Shown piece by piece: positions 24,205-35,533 of a DNA stretch of 64,000 nucleotides. Below the pieces are notes generated by a model. That model made no database searches. It was not told the DNA's origin and worked only from the letters and a program-made list of their open reading frames with translations. The stretch's first letter is position 1, and each line of letters begins with the position of its first letter. Origin of the DNA: Myrica gale (Eukaryota > Streptophyta > Magnoliopsida > Fagales > Myricaceae); contig OZ005621.1 in the NCBI GenBank assembly GCA_963930655.1, forward strand, positions 19,951,001-20,015,000. The letters run 5' to 3'. Both the position numbers and the translations under genes were made by a program.

Positions 24205-24324
24205 CTGCACAAATTTATTATTACGGACAATGCCACTTGTACAATTCTCTGAAAGAGAAAGGTAGATAATAAATATTAAATTCTATAGGATCTATAATAT
24301 ATAAATGGTCTGATCCTCCATATA

Positions 24325-24660
24325 TCAGTTTTCACCCATAAATTATATAACTTTGACACATTATATTCTAAATAAATTATTCATTCTTAACCTTCAACTC
24401 CCAACTCTCAAAACTTATATAACAATACTGTCTCTACTCACTTTGCAAATATTTATATCGAATGAGTACTTTTGTCCATTCAAAATTATTAAGAACATTG
24501 TCATCATTTGAAGTGTAAAAAAAATATCAATTTCTATCCTATGATCGAAAAATTTGACAAAAAATATGAATTATCTAACATTAGTAGTTGAGGGTTACTG
24601 TATCAAAACTGATAACTTAAAAGAACAATATGTTAAACTTACTGCCGAAAAATGTGTTTA
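24325..24660. mobile_element. Decayed MITE of the TTTACACTTTGCACC family
   Basis: Begins with TTTTCACCCATAAATTAT and ends with a TGTGTTTACC block, with inner words such as TTTGACACATTATATTC and AACATTAGTAGTTGAGGG like those in 23255-23615. Ends and target duplication are not clear, so this is a tentative family assignment. Confidence 0.4.
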
Positions 24661-24716
24661 CCTTTGTATTATATCATAATCTCCGCAGATCGCAAAATTT
24701 TGAAAAAAAAAAAATT

Positions 24717-25760
24717 TTGCTAATTTTTAACTTTCCTCGTGGGCCGTTGTCTGCTGCATTTGTTTTGTGATGTGGTCTGTTGTCTAGCACTTGTGCTAGC
24801 TGTCCTGTTGTTTACTGGGTGGCTGTATATATCCACCATTGAGCAGTAATGAACCTTATTGATCCATCATCTTTTGATGCTTATAATACAATGGTAAAAA
24901 GAGTAATTTGCTAAATTGCTTGAAATTATCATAATAATAACTATAGTACATGCCCTAACACTAAAACAAAAGGCATGTATGTACGTACTAGTTTAAGGAC
25001 AAATTCTATCAATCCCAAAAGGTTGAACTAGTGGTCAAGCCGCCTTGAACTTTACTTGTCTACTCCGTTTAAAGTCTAAAGTTTAAAATTTCATAGCAAA
25101 GTCTGTACCTTAATAATTGTATAGTTTTATGCCAAATGAGAGAAACTACTAAGCTTCAGAAATTAGTGGTATAAACTAGTCAAGACACCCAATTAAGAGG
25201 AGAAACAAATTCCATCTAATTTTTTACTGGAAAAACATGTGAACAAAATTATCTGACATCGAAGGTAAAGAGAACAAAATTAATTGATTTTTTTTTCATT
25301 TAATGCACTATCTGCCAGAAAATGAATATTACAACGACATGACGTGCCAACTAATATATATTACACAAAGCACAAATTGGATCTCATGAGTCCCGGAAGT
25401 GGCGTCAGGCGTGACACCCACTCCCGTGTCATTTTGCAAGATGCTGTAAGATAATGAGCTGCTGTGTGTGATTAGGAAAATAAATAAATAATAATAATAA
25501 TAATGATCTGCTGTGGCTTTGAAAAAAAAAACAATCAAAGTTCAGGACACGTGGTAATAGGTGATGGGAAAAAGGAGAGAAAAGTCAAAGAAAGGATATA
25601 GGGATATAGAAACCAGCCACCAATAATGACATTATAGGATGCTGATATAATTAATACGTGGCCATAGTCAACTGGACAAATTTATTATTACGGACAATGC
25701 CACTTGTACAGTTCTCTGAAAAAAAAGGTAGATAATAAATATTAAATTTTATAAGATATA
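24717..25760. repeat. Local duplication, right copy (empty-site version)
   Basis: Partner of 22507-24290 without its two insertions. It carries its own small changes, such as an ATAATAATAATAATAAT tract at 25488-25504 and a 50-60 base expansion near 24930-25010. It contains no gene. Confidence 0.85.
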
Positions 25761-28700
25761 AAAAGGAAAAAGTTCATATGAAACTTCCAGGTAGCATAGG
25801 CAAGACAGCCACCGAAACTAAACTATACCAAGGTTTATGATCAACAGACAATGAGAATAAAATCTCAACAAACACTCATGCTGTGATTGGTGTGGAGGGG
25901 ATATTTATCTGCTGATTCATTAATGAACTCAAGATTGATTGACATATAGGACCGGCACCAGCCCAGCCATCTTGCCATCCCTCCCAGGGCGCTTCCTCTT
26001 CACCTGTATCAAGAATGGCTGTACATTACAGATAGACTTGACCCCTGGTAAAACCTATTTCCTAATTCAACAGGGTGGTGCACTAGCAACATGTTCCGAG
26101 CAAATACAACCATAAATAGATTCATCCTACAAAAATCTGGTTTTCTCTTTCCAATTTGACCCTTTAATAAAATACACTTACATAAAACCAACCGTCCATT
26201 TCCTCCTCGATTTCGACCTCTTCACCTGCTGTTAAATTCAACTGCAAAAAAAAGGGAGGGGAATCATTTCCATGATTGCAGCCAAAGCAGACAACAGTTT
26301 TGACTATCAGAGGAGACATCAATGAATTGGGCTCTCATCACATGGCAAGAAACTCCAATCAATTGATCGTCAATGGCTTATTAGATAAACCTCTGATTTC
26401 AATTGCACAGAAAATCAAAAGAATAGAAAAGGTAGTGCATGCTGAAATGCTGGAGACCTGGAACTTGAATCATTTCCCAATAAATTCATAGTATAAAAAC
26501 CAGAATCAATAGGAGCTAACTAACCTCGTCATCTCCACCTGAAGTAAAGTCATAAAGTGCCGTTCCATACTTTTGATTTCCAGATGAAACTCGCTCCTCT
26601 TTTTGGGCCCCAAAACTCTGTGATTCATTCCCAGCTAAGGGGTTCTCAAACGACTCATATGAGTATGATGAAGGCTCTTCTCTAATCTGATTGGGTGGGG
26701 AAATAAAAAAACGCAATAAATAAATAAATAAAAGGGGAAAATGTATGGAGATTTAACAATTTAGGCACATCATACAAAACAAGACTGCATATATGTTTTT
26801 CTCTTGATAAATTGAAAAAAGGATAGAGAAAAAGTTGTAAGACTAACCGGAGAACCTCGACCCTCATACATCGAGATGCCACCCACAGATGGATTGCTAA
26901 ACCTGCTTGCTGCTGGCCTCTCCTGTTAGAGGCACTTGAGTGAGTCACAACTCCAATAACCTTTCATATCAGAAGGATCATGTCGACAAACAAAAAGGCT
27001 TCTAAATTATGCACAAAATCATTCAGGTGGCAGTCAGGCAAACTTGGGGCTAGAGGATAAAGAGTGGCTTAGTGTCATTATACGCTCAATCCTCTGCTAC
27101 TACAATTTTTTCGTATTCGTTTCCTTTAATTTTTCACTTTCAATTGGAATAACGTAAAATCAAGGGACTACAATGCACTTTCAAACCTCAAAGCAGAAAA
27201 CAATTACGATGAAAGAAAGAAAAGAAAAGAAACAGAGACCACATAAAATATTGGCATTACTCCCACCGAATGTGAAGCCCCATACGAGGTGAGCCGGGAG
27301 CTGAAAAAGGGTAGCTCACTCCACCAAAGTGGGATGAAATGGAAGATTCGACTGATCCTGTTGACTCCGGTGAAGATGTTCCATATGATCTAGCATCATC
27401 TTCCTGTGATGCCAAAAACAGATTAGGTGTTTAGAGTCTTTTTCTATGAAATTACTGGACATGTACTTATTTCCAAGCTACAAATCTTAGGGTCAACTTT
27501 GGTAGGATTTAGAAAAAACCCATACCTCTTACTCCGAAGGTTCTAAAAGCGTCTTTGCCCACATATCGTCATAACTAACTGAAGGTCTAGAGATGATGTT
27601 CTCATCATCAACTTCAGGAGCATCAGCTCCAACCCCGGCTAGAAATTCATTAACCTAACACAAAGTAGAAATGAAGTGATCCTTTTGCTCAAAATATAGA
27701 TAAGCGAGTGAATATTGGAAAAGGTATATTACAACAAATATTTAGCAAGAAGATGTCAAACAGTTTGCATCAAAGTCTATAGGCTACTTCAATCCACATA
27801 CCACAAACATGTTCAGATTGTACCTCCTACTCAATAACCAATTTAGGACTCAGTAATCCTTTAAATACAAGAATTATAGCAGACTAAAACGTAGAAGCCC
27901 ATTCTCAAACCTATGTAAGACAGTTTGCATGCCAGGATCAAAAAACAAATACATCCAATAAAATTCAAACAGGAAAAAGTTCTTTTAAGATCCACACCAA
28001 TCTAGCAAATCTACCAACCGTAAAGGTGGAAAAAGATGATTATATATTTACTCACCTCCAGACATTCGAGCAAAAAGAGATTTTTATGCAATTAAACCCT
28101 TAACTTTGGATTTTTCACTCCATTGTTTCATGTTGAAGGCAATTTATCTCTGGCGCATATGACCATTGATTTTTGGTGTATATTGGTGATATCAATCATA
28201 ACATGCCAAAGCCCCATCATACATTATCCCCCTCTGTGACATGTATGTTTGCGCGTCTGTGTGCATATTTAAATTACCAGTACCAATGCGCACAACTGTA
28301 TAAAAGTCGTTTCGAGAGAGGAAGCTAAGAACAGAATGCTCCACTCCAAACACCTAGGCGTCAGGATTTTAACAAGAAAGGAAATCCATATATTTTTACC
28401 AATGATTAATTAGAAATTAGTTAAAGGTGCACAGGGCCACAAGCTAAAACCTGGGAGAATACTAGAGAATCAGTGGAAGCACACAACGATATGAAATACC
28501 ATGTGGTTCAAATTGCCCAATTTAAGTTGAATGATCAGAAAAATCACATTCTTACCCTGCTCATTGCCGGTGCATTGTTTCCCAACAAGTCATCATCACC
28601 AAGTTTGCTGCCCAAGCATTTACTAGGTCATCATCGAGTGCATCAGGCTCAGCAGCGACCAGCTTAAATTCATAGACAAGGTCAGAAATTCCAGTAGCAA

Positions 28701-29130
28701 CAGCAGGATCACTCAAACCAGTTGATGCGCTTATATTGTGCCGTGTGCGATAGATGTCAAGCAGTTTCGCACTGTCATAAGATTTCATGAAAGAAGGGGG
28801 AGGGATCACTCAAAAAAATTGTATTACATGAAATTATGGGAGTTTAAAGGCTGAAGAGAAATAACTTTTTTTTAATAAGCTTTACATGATCAAAGAATGC
28901 ACTTGATAAGGTTGGCCCTGATTGATTTTTGTGAACATGGAATATGAAGGCAACCTTTGTGGCTATGTACGGGCTGAGTTTCCTCATTAACAAGGAAAGT
29001 TGTAAAGTTCAAAACACTCTTTGGAATTCTGTTTTTGTATAATCTAATACAATACTTAAAAATTAAAACTCACAACAACTGAAAAGGAATTGGGAGACTA
29101 GTTTTACAAAGCTCAGAAAGCAAAGATAGA

Positions 29131-29192
29131 GATCAAATGGACCTCATATGTCTGCCTCTCCGATCAAATGGACCTCATATGTCTGCCTCTCC
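29131..29192. repeat. Perfect 31-bp tandem repeat, two units
   Basis: GATCAAATGGACCTC followed by ATATGTCTGCCTCTCC occurs twice head to tail (29131-29161 and 29162-29192), inside a TASH3-like intron. It is probably replication slippage. Confidence 0.9.
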
Positions 29193-29359
29193 GAGTTATA
29201 GGTTTACTTCATCATTATTATCTATGATCTTTCTTCTCCTTCTTGAGACCATAGCATTATAGTTAGCTAAAATTCTCCAATTCCAAGCTTTTTATCTGTT
29301 TTAGAACTGAGGATCCTGGTTAGGACAAGGAATCCTCTACTACGATCACTATAAGCCCA

Positions 29360-30026
29360 ATGAGTGGGTCATTGGTAGTGGCATAACGTGGGACCTTGAA
29401 CACTTGACAGCCACCTAAGAATGAAGATGGCATGCACACATGCGAGGCTGAAGCTTCCTAGAAACATGGCATCATGAGGGCTAGGAGCTGCCCAAGCCCA
29501 AACTTTTAGATCATGCATGCTATGATGCGGTGCAAGCCCTAAGTGTGCCCTCAAGCATGCCATGTCATGCGCATGGATATGTTCTGCACATGCAGGCGTG
29601 CTGCACTGCATGCAGGGTGTCCCAAGCCGTGTGCCAGGCATGCCCCACTCTGCACGTGGGCATGCTTTGTTACATGCACGATCACACCATGCCGACAAGC
29701 AGGCAGGTCAGGGGTAAGCTGTGCCATGTGTGATGCTGGTGTGTTGTACATGCAGGAAAATCTCATGCTGTATGCTTGGACATGCCATAGTGCATGCACG
29801 GGCAGGCTGATTAGCAGAGAGCCAGGCCACGCTGACACTCAGGCATCTGTGGGTGATATGTACTAGGGGGTGATGTGGGCACATTGTGCTGGGCAATTGG
29901 GCACGCATCAATGTGGGTGGCACTGTGGGATGCTAACATAAGTGGTAGGCTGTATGCTGAGTTGTGTGACGATTCTATGTGCAGGCATCTGTGGGTAAGC
30001 TGTACTAGGGGGTAATGTGGGAACAT
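29360..30026. repeat. CATGC-rich degenerate tandem repeat, with one 142-bp unit and the start of the next
   Basis: GC-rich DNA unlike its surroundings, packed with GCATGC, CATGCA and TGCATG words. In its right part a unit beginning AGGCATCTGTGGGT starts at 29841 and again at 29983, a spacing of 142. The second unit is interrupted at 30026 by a retroelement and resumes after it at about 32355-32465. The left part looks like more diverged units. Open frames here are by-products of composition. Confidence 0.65.
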
Positions 30027-32347
30027 TTTTTTTTTTGATAAGTAAGCCCATATTATTAAAGAGAAAGCAACAGTACAAGAGAAAATACTGAAGGCCCTAA
30101 CACACACAAAGGCCCAAAGCACACCAAAAACAAAAGCACCCTCCCACCCTCAAATCACAAGCCAACAAAAGAACCTTCAACCCAACAGCCAACCCTCAAC
30201 CCTATAGCCACCCAAACGAGACCCCTATTAGGCAAACCCAAAGCCCACAGGCTTCCTAGAGGTCGAAGAAGACCCTTCATAGTTAACCGAAGACTTCAAG
30301 CCCTTCAACTCCCTGATCATCCTCCCCCTGATTTTCTAACCGATTTCGAACGAGGCTGCACCCGATCGCGTTCCAACGCTGAAAAGATATCCCGCAGTTT
30401 TTCCTCTTGACCACCACACAACACCCCAACCAACTGACCCACAGAAGAAACCATGTCCAAAACCCACGCCGAAGATTCTCCCCCCAAAGCTTTATGAGGG
30501 GAACAAACCTCCAAAGGTGCATCCACAAACCCATCACCCTGATCAACCTCCCCTCCCCCTACTAAGGAAGCTGCTGCCCTCCCAAAAACCCCCTGGGGAT
30601 CCAACGGAATAGGCACCTCTGCCCTGACAGGACACTCAGAAAGGCCAGACGACTCCTGTAGAGCACCGGCTGGGCCATCAGAACCACCAAACGGCGGTGA
30701 CCCCACCACCGCATGTCGGACGACGAGATCCCTCGCAAAATCGAACCCCGTGGTGGACCCCGCCTGATCCTACGCGGCCCCCTCAACATGATTACCGGCC
30801 ACAGCTACCTCGGTCGCCGGGGACGAGACACCCACCGCCGAGCCCCCAGCTTCTCCACCGGCAAGAAGCAGACCGACAAAACCCAACCCAGGCGAGGAAG
30901 GTACCGCGAGCTCAGCCTCGTCCTCAACGTGCTGGAGACCCGACCCACAACCCACCTCGAAGCGGCCCACCCCAGCCTGCCCCAAACCAAGACCCGAAAT
31001 CAAAACCTCACGTTGGGCTTCCTTACCTCTGCACTGGGCCTCATCACGTTGGGCCACCTCACCCAACTTAACAGCATCACGTTGGGCCTCCATATCAACC
31101 TTACGCTGGGCGTCCTCAACTTAGTGTTGGGCCCTCACTTGTGTAAACTGGGTCACCATATCTTTGCCACATGCCCGGCACGTTTGGTTTCTAACTCGCT
31201 CGATAACCCACTCCACCTCAACACGTAAGTGCAATAAATGGAGCCACAGCTCACTGTCAGGTGTATGAGGGTCTACGTGCTTGGTTAAGGGTACTTTGGG
31301 AAGAGAACTTTCCCTCGCAGCCAGCTCATACGCATTGGGAAGAGAAATTTCCCTAACAGGGTCTGCATGTTGCGCCGTAGGAAGGCTACACGGCAGAGGC
31401 CCTGTCAGGCTACCCTCAACAGCCGGAGACCTACCACACTCTCCCTTTTCCTCCAGCTTCTTCTCCGGCAGTCCAACCTTCACCGTATCAGCAAAAGACC
31501 AGCCGACTCTGACCGGAGCAACCACCGACCCCCTTCGTTTGTGTTGGAGATCTCCAAGAGTCGAAAGAACCTCCTCACAGGTCGAAACAAATGACAGTCA
31601 TCCATTGCTCATCTTACCCTCCGAAACCATCACGACTCCACGTCGGCGACTCTCCCCAAACTCAGCAAGAGAAACGAATCTACCACCCCTATTTGAACAC
31701 AACTGAGCAAGGAAGTCCCGCGGGGACTCACTGAAATCCTCCGAAAAAGCACAAGAGACCCTCGTCTACGCCAGTTTACCGAACAAATTCGCCAACCACA
31801 CCACCCCATACCTCCCAACTCGAATGACACTCTGAAACTTTCTACTGTGTTCAGTTAACGAGACCAAACCAAGCGAACTCACGGAAAAGTTAAACACCTT
31901 CGCCTCAATAACCAAGATACGAAAAAAGGCCATTAACACTCGACGCGCAAACAAGCTAGGGTATACCCCGGCATACCACTCCAAACAAGGATGTCATCGG
32001 CGAAGGCTGAGGGTTTTGCGGTTCCTAGACCCAGCTCTTCATCTACAGCCAATTTCTTTGCAGACAACAATGCCACCTTACTACCAAAGTTGTCTCTCCC
32101 TGAGCGTAATAATGATTCCAATCTATCCTTGGGAAATTTCACTACTTCCACTATTGCCCCACCCCATTTCACGCTATAAAGCTCCTACCTTTCCCTTGGC
32201 TTTGTATGAACAAAGCCAGGAAAGAGAGAGAGAACAGAGAGGAAAGCAGTGTCTTGTGAAAGCATAAGCTTCAATTCGTGTGTCCGCCAACTGCCATTGC
32301 TACTGGGTATAAACCCTTTTCTTTGTAGTGCTTCTATCTGAGATATG
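30027..32347 (-). mobile_element. LINE-like retroelement insertion, decayed
   Basis: The left border is an oligo-T tract (30026-30036), that is a poly-A tail on the minus strand. The insertion splits one 142-bp repeat unit. A candidate imperfect target duplication is TAATGTGGGAACAT (30013-30026) against TATGATTTGGGAACGT (about 32348-32363). On the minus strand broken frames between 32172 and 30317 read as one acidic and hydrophobic protein with motifs such as LGTAKPSAFADDILVWSGMPGY and HSRKFQSVIRVGRYG, then a Pro/Gly-rich part. This suits an ORF1-like protein, but no reverse transcriptase is present. I cannot name its family. Confidence 0.6.
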
Positions 32348-34927
32348 TATGATTTGGGAACGTTGTGCTGGATAATTGGGCACGCAGCAAAGTGGGTGGC
32401 GTTGTGGGATGCAATATAAGTGGTAGGTTGTATGCTGTGTTGTGTGACGATTCTATGTGCATGGGGAGCGTAGGCACAAGAGCAGTGCACTACATGTAGA
32501 AAGTGGCATTGCCACAGACCAAGGATGCGGAAACAACCAACTGTAGAAAAAACATATTCATGGTCAGACACTTTATGAGAGACAGACAGTGAGCTTAGGG
32601 GCAAGAAAAGCTGTCGTACTTGAGCATCAGTGAGCCTTGGTGACTTTTTTTATTAAGGACAAAAGTCTTATTCATCATTTCTAATTTGTGTATAAATGTT
32701 GGGATTTTCCAATAACCTGGAATGTGTATTGTGTGCCCGCTATTGACTAAATGTGAGTGCATTTGTGGACATCGCAAGGCAGAAAAATTTGTTGGACAGG
32801 TGGGCGGAGACAACTGCATATGAGACTCCAACTTCACTCTATAATCTCCCAATATGGTTCATGGAAAGCACATACTTCAAGTTTCACTCACATTCTACTC
32901 ATGATTATCTAGCCTTTTCTCCTCCAACCTGACTTTTGAAGAACCAACTGATGGCAAAGCCAAAACTTCATAAGAGTACAATAAGATTGGTACTGAACAA
33001 AATATGGACACGCAAGGTACTGGTCCCTGCATACACAATAAATACGATTCCTTTGGATTTCTCTTGATATGACTTCCAAATTCCACCAGTCAGAGCTTCA
33101 CAGATCACACTTCTGTACTCTTCTTGCTAACCTAAAACCCCTTCGATACTGTAGGAAAAAGAATAAAGTCCTGTTCATGTAAGGTTGTAGTTGAGCACTA
33201 GTTTTGCAAATACAATAATATTATCACCAATCTATTCAAATGCATGCTGAGGATAAACATTGTACCTTATTGGTTCCAAAGGTAGATATTTTGCTCTTGG
33301 GACAAAACAAAACAAAACAACGAAATAAGATCCAGCAACCTCTCATGGGTTTCATATAGCTTCTTGAGTTTTTCGTCTGCCCATTCTTTCTTGGCATTGT
33401 CATGATTCCTTATTTCCCTGTTAATCCATTGAGGGAATTCTATGAGTGTCTATAGAAAGAACGAATCATTTTAACTAGACAACACAAATGAAAGAAACTC
33501 ATTAAAACAAAAAGAACAAGGCAAAAATTGAGCTCTTACTTGATCAAATCATCTTGTGCTCTGTACATTTCATCAAGCACCTTTATCATAGGACTCATTA
33601 GAACTCCAAGACCAGTGCCCTGGCTCCTTGATCTTCCCCATTACTGAGATGCATCTCTGACAATTGAGACTGCAACCCACCGTGTGCTAAAGTGTGTAAG
33701 AATTCATAGATCTGTAGCCTAAAAGGCTCACCAGACCTGATTGCAATGGTGGTAAGAGCTTGAGCAGCAGTGATTTGAATCTGCCAAGTTACCATATAAC
33801 CAGTCCACATAAGAAAAAAGAAAAACAGCAGTAAATTTTACCTTCTCGAGTAATAATTTCTTGGTAACAAGTATGGTACACTAGAACATACAAAGAGATG
33901 CAGTTAGGACAATTAACCTCTTAAATTAAGTTCGTGGGAGATCAGTTCAAATATGGGGCTAGTCATGTTTGTCAAAAAAATAAAAGCCGAAAGATAGTGG
34001 TGTACGTACTGACTTTTCATTCCAACTTATGGGAAGTAATGAAAAGCAAGACCTAAGGGCAAACTAATCAACAAGAGCCATATTACATGCTTGAACAAAC
34101 TCATTTATGTAGCACCTAATTTAGGGTGAGCCAGATTAATTCTGTAAAAGCAATTACCATTCCAATGATCATCATGTAGGATTAGAACTATCAACGTTTG
34201 AATGGGTGAGCCCACACTAGAAGGGTTACTGCACTAACCATGATTAGAAAGCCCAATTGTCATCCACATGATTAGAGTACCCAATTGTCAGCCTAAGATA
34301 AACGCAGTATACAAAAAACATGGGACAACAACTCAGTTGGGAATTTATACCTCCCAGCTACCACTAAAAGCACACCTCTGAAGCCGAGTCAATGCACCAG
34401 CTAGAGTAGGGTTACGCGAACTGGCAGCAGCAACCACTTTATCTGCATCTAACATCATCAATGCAGTACCAGGTGGTGTTGAAGATTCCCAAGCATATTC
34501 AGAAGCAGCATAATTTGCATTTTCTCCAAGAAACCATACCTGCATGTGTCTTAACATAGTAAGAATAATATCCCATGTAAGTATAGGATAGAAACAGATG
34601 AAGCAGAATCAAGAGTTTATTGTTCACATAAGATGCTTACTGCTGCTTGTACTAGCCTCTGTAATGCCAGAGCAGACTTTGGATCTGATGCAGAGACACT
34701 GTCCACTGATGTAAGCCCCAACATTGACCCAGGTTGTGGTGGTGGTAGATCAAGAACTATGGTGACTGCCTCCAAAGCTGTGTGTTTTCCATCAGGACCA
34801 GCTCCAACAAGGCATGTCTGGAGACAGCATGATAAAGCACATGAGCCTTGCGTCTGGGTAATTTCAGAGCAACTACAACTGAAGTTAGATTGGATAAAAT
34901 CTAAGATTTACTTTGCAGCACGTACAC

Positions 34928-35518
34928 TGTAACACTCTGTTTGGATTAGTGTAATTTGAAGCAAGGCTTCCGACTGTTTGTAATATTAGAATCAAGAATG
35001 AGAATATGAAATCTGTGTTGGATGTAAATTGAACGTGATAGACTGAATTGGAAAGGCCAAATTCGAGGTTTGGCCAACCTCCTTACAGACTGGGAGAGAA
35101 GAAGAAGATAACAATGAAATCCAAATATTCGATCCCCTCTAACAAACTAACTGCTTCTTTATATATCAGAAGCTTCTTACATGCCTAAGGACCACTTCCT
35201 AACATATCGCATGGACCTTGTTCTTACATTCTACAACCCACACGACACACACCACTAAAGGCCAACTTAAAGGCGAGGCCCATTGACTTAAGCGAATAAC
35301 TCACGCTTCAGCCCATTCCTCACACTGCTTCTCCAGCCCAACACCACATGTAATGCCCAGCCCATCCGACAGCCAGCACACACGTGAATACAAACTCCTC
35401 GTACCCTTATGCTTCTCGTAAGTTCCAGTGTCTTCAATCTCCCCCAATTTCTCGACGACATCCCAAATCCCTTCACACGAACCCTAACCCCCTTCTCCTT
35501 CCCTGTAGGCTTGTGACA
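34928..35518 (-). repeat. 3' LTR of the complete Ty3 element
   Basis: 591 bp. Differs from the 5' LTR only at 35007 (t for a) and 35009 (a for g) by eye. A minus-strand TATATAAAG box is present near 35158-35168. Confidence 0.95.
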
Positions 35519-35533
35519 TTGCCCACCCCTTTC
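35519..35533 (-). other. Polypurine tract
   Basis: Minus-strand GAAAGGGGTGGGCAA lies directly against the 3' LTR, the expected site of plus-strand priming. It overlaps the pol stop codon. Confidence 0.75.

Larger units (their letters stand above)
22507..24290. repeat. Local duplication, left copy (with two later insertions)
   Basis: Shares a 1-kb core with 24717-25760: GCTAATTTTTAACTT at the start, TCTAGCACTTGTGCTAGCTG, a block with GGCGTCAGGCGTGACACCC, and ATTATTACGGACAATGCC near the end. Relative to the right copy it has two extra pieces: a MITE at 23255-23615 and a LINE fragment at 23759-24204. The right copy therefore preserves the empty sites. Divergence of several percent and small indels make it far older than the 12.7-kb duplication. 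Confidence 0.85.
25929..34817 (-). pseudogene. C-terminal half of a TASH3-like gene (SH3-domain TPLATE-complex subunit), broken
   Basis: Eleven exons can be traced: 34817-34641, 34539-34351, 33780-33540, 33417-33266, 28771-28556, 27654-27526, 27403-27267, 26922-26848, 26686-26525, 26241-26182 and 26003-25929 (stop TGA). They encode about 540 residues ending in an SH3 domain (GTALYDF, LNLTAGEEVEI, DGWFY, GLVPVLYV), matching the family of Arabidopsis At2g07360/TASH3, a subunit of the endocytic TPLATE complex usually near 1200 residues. Lesions: a 1-base deletion after EDQGA in exon 3, a 5-base TTTTG expansion in exon 4, a 1-base deletion after AWAANL in exon 5, an in-frame TAA at the end of exon 6 and a 4-base deletion in exon 7. 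Intron phases fit only if these are counted. The N-terminal half is not in the window. The 4.5-kb intron at 28772-33265 holds a retroelement. Confidence 0.85.

Noticed and set aside
29530..30122. Several overlapping Cys/His/Met-rich frames on both strands
   Set aside because: They arise from the CATGC-rich tandem repeat, not from genes.
30713..31228. 171-codon plus frame
   Set aside because: Antisense to the decayed retroelement ORF1-like region and rich in Pro/Arg/His from GC bias; no family motif.
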